A stretch of DNA of 7,574 bases from JANXVV01 sp038230975 (GTDB lineage: Bacteria > Planctomycetota > Phycisphaerae > Tepidisphaerales > Tepidisphaeraceae). Both the position numbers and the translations under genes were made by a program. The stretch is from NCBI GenBank assembly GCA_038230975.1, contig JBBRMF010000250.1:1-7574 (forward strand), read 5' to 3'. The notes beneath the pieces were generated by a model. It did not search any database and was not told the DNA's origin. It saw nothing but the letters and a program-made list of their open reading frames with translations. Shown here piece after piece: positions 6,784 through 7,574 of the stretch; the first letter of the stretch is position 1; the number at the start of each line of letters is the position of its first letter.

Positions 6784-6811
6784 TTGACATCGCCTCGAAG
6801 CCGATTATGCT
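6784..6811 (+). promoter_or_regulatory. Promoter of the tRNA-Pro gene
   Basis: A perfect -35 TTGACA (6784-6789) and TATGCT (6806-6811, 4 of 6) are separated by 16 bases. The predicted start near 6818 leaves a short 5' leader before the tRNA at 6842, as expected for a tRNA transcript trimmed by RNase P. It is divergent from the sdhC promoter, about 90 bases away. Confidence 0.65.
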
Positions 6812-6841
6812 ATCGGTCGTAGAAAACAGGTGCCGTAAAAC

Positions 6842-6915
6842 CAGGGTGTAGCTCAGTTTGGTAGAGCGTCAGGCTGGGGGTCTGAAAGTCGCAGGTTCAA
6901 ATCCTGTCACCCTGA
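6842..6915 (+). tRNA. tRNA-Pro (anticodon GGG)
   Basis: A complete cloverleaf can be drawn by hand. The acceptor stem CAGGGTG (6842-6848) pairs with CACCCTG (6908-6914). The D stem is GCTC/GAGC. The anticodon stem TCAGG/TCTGA has one G-U pair. The anticodon loop CTGGGGG has GGG at 6876-6878, reading CCC and CCU proline codons. The T arm is GCAGG-TTCAAAT-CCTGT. The discriminator base is A at 6915. The CCA end is not encoded and must be added by the CCA-adding enzyme. It has its own promoter and is followed at once by a strong terminator, so it is a single-gene unit. Confidence 0.96.
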
Positions 6916-6928
6916 TTTGATTGGACAT

Positions 6929-6968
6929 AAAGCCCTTCGACGAGAACGTCGAAGGGCTTTCTCATTTT
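6929..6968 (+). terminator. Intrinsic terminator of the tRNA-Pro gene
   Basis: A perfect 14-bp stem, 6929-6942 with 6947-6960, carries the four-base loop AGAA and is followed by a T-rich tail (TTTCTCATTTT). It begins 14 bases after the tRNA. The stem could also stop transcripts of the convergent small XRE gene, though T-richness on that side is poor. Confidence 0.92.
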
Positions 6969-7028
6969 CGGAATGGGCCGTGCCGCGTAAAATGGGGCGA
7001 GATCGGTCACTTGGACGGCATTTCATCG

Positions 7029-7274
7029 TCATCCGAGCAGATGCGCCAACTGCGCGATGGCCTTGGTCGGCGTGATTCGGCAAGCGCGGCACCACGCGAC
7101 CGGTTCTACCGGGTCGATCCTTCGGTCCCCGACCTCCGATTTATGAACGTAGGACGGCGGTTTTTTTAACCTTTCGGCCAGAGCGCGCTGTGTGAGTCCC
7201 GCATCGATGCGCCATTGTCGCAGCAGTCCGCGAAATCGGCGGTAACCGAGGTTGTGCTGCGCCTTTGCACCCAT
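7029..7274 (-). CDS. Small XRE/Cro-CI-type helix-turn-helix DNA-binding protein
   Basis: 81 residues. The core 'LLRQWRIDAGLTQRALAERL' (about 17-36) is the classic XRE start: helix 1, then the LTQxxLAxxL helix 2. The recognition helix follows near 39-50 ('PPSYVHKSEVGDRRID'), then 'WCRAC' near 61-65. This matches a group of stand-alone ~80-residue HTH proteins common in several phyla. There is no extra sensor or catalytic domain and no partner gene in the window. It probably binds DNA as a dimer, perhaps at its own promoter. ATG at 7274 has no Shine-Dalgarno. It converges on the tRNA-Pro gene. No toxin partner was seen on either side, so calling it an antitoxin would be unsupported. Confidence 0.75.
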   Translation of the reverse strand: MGAKAQHNLGYRRFRGLLRQWRIDAGLTQRALAERLKKPPSYVHKSEVGDRRIDPVEPVAWCRACRITPTKAIAQLAHLLG

Positions 7275-7574
7275 AACGGGAGCAAGTTAAAGTAGAGCGC
7301 GTGCGCTCCTATCATGGGAGAGCCTCTTGCAAAACCTCTGGAAAAATAGCTGGGACAGAGCCTCCGATGGGTCGAATTCATGTCGCGGAGGGTTTTGGCG
7401 CGTTTTTGCGGGCAGTCTGAGGGGATAGCTCGGGTGCGGGCGGTTCAGGAGGCCCCAAACGACCCGATGCGCGCATACATCCCCCGACCCCGAGCTCAGC
7501 GGGTTTGATTGGGCCGTCCTCGGAAAGCCCGCGTCATCACCTCAGCACAGCATCGTGAGGAGTTGTTCGGCGGC
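7275..7574. other. Stretch of 300 bases with no convincing gene
   Basis: All frames on both strands give only short reading frames with unconvincing composition. A 43-codon plus-strand frame (ATG 7380 to TGA 7507) has no ribosome binding site and no recognisable motif. A plus-strand frame running off the end after a TAG near 7427 contains 'ELSGFDWAVLGK', which faintly recalls the start of IS5-type transposases, but it has no start codon. The block should contain the promoter of the XRE gene, which I cannot place with confidence. Confidence 0.4.

Noticed and set aside
6690..6851. A 53-codon plus-strand frame between the sdhC promoter and the tRNA
   Set aside because: It crosses the tRNA promoter and ends inside the tRNA, with no convincing ribosome binding site.
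7029..7274. Toxin-antitoxin module with the XRE protein as antitoxin
   Set aside because: No small partner gene lies on either side; a tRNA flanks one side and non-coding sequence the other.
7166..7381. A 71-codon minus-strand frame overlapping the XRE gene
   Set aside because: It overlaps the start of the XRE gene in another frame and its translation shows no motif.

Overview
The window looks like chromosomal DNA of a Planctomycetota-type bacterium. This is inferred from the protein types (a degenerate GspE-like membrane protein beside a long CvpA-like protein, a Bacillus-type SdhC/SdhA pair, a ~80-residue XRE regulator) and from a dense intergenic repeat style I associate with planctomycetes and verrucomicrobia. 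No database search was possible, so the phylum is a moderate-confidence inference.

Layout. (1) Positions 1-3112, plus strand: the 3' part of a gene for a membrane-anchored GspE/PilB-like protein whose ATPase motifs are eroded, then a CvpA-family membrane protein with a long C-terminal domain of unknown role. (2) Positions 3113-3473: a gap between convergent genes that holds three consecutive long inverted repeats. (3) Positions 6612-3474, minus strand: an operon of sdhC (membrane cytochrome b anchor), a DinB-fold metal-binding protein, and sdhA (flavoprotein of succinate dehydrogenase/fumarate reductase). A promoter and an operator-like palindrome precede sdhC, a strong ribosome binding site overlaps the sdhC stop, and a heptamer tandem repeat lies in the sdhA leader. 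The iron-sulfur subunit gene sdhB is not in the window; the gene after sdhA is the convergent cvpA-like gene. (4) Positions 6784-6968: tRNA-Pro(GGG) with its own promoter and a textbook intrinsic terminator. (5) Positions 7029-7274, minus strand: a small XRE-type DNA-binding protein. (6) Positions 7275-7574: no convincing gene.

Working together: SdhC and SdhA form the membrane anchor and catalytic subunit of respiratory complex II, linking the TCA cycle to the quinone pool; they need an SdhB encoded elsewhere. The GspE-like and CvpA-like genes are co-oriented, 85 bases apart, and both encode membrane proteins, so they may act together, but nothing in the sequence gives their function. I found no defence system, CRISPR array, phage or complete insertion sequence. 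The least ordinary items are the GspE-like pseudo-ATPase next to the extended CvpA protein and the sdhC-dinB-sdhA arrangement without sdhB.
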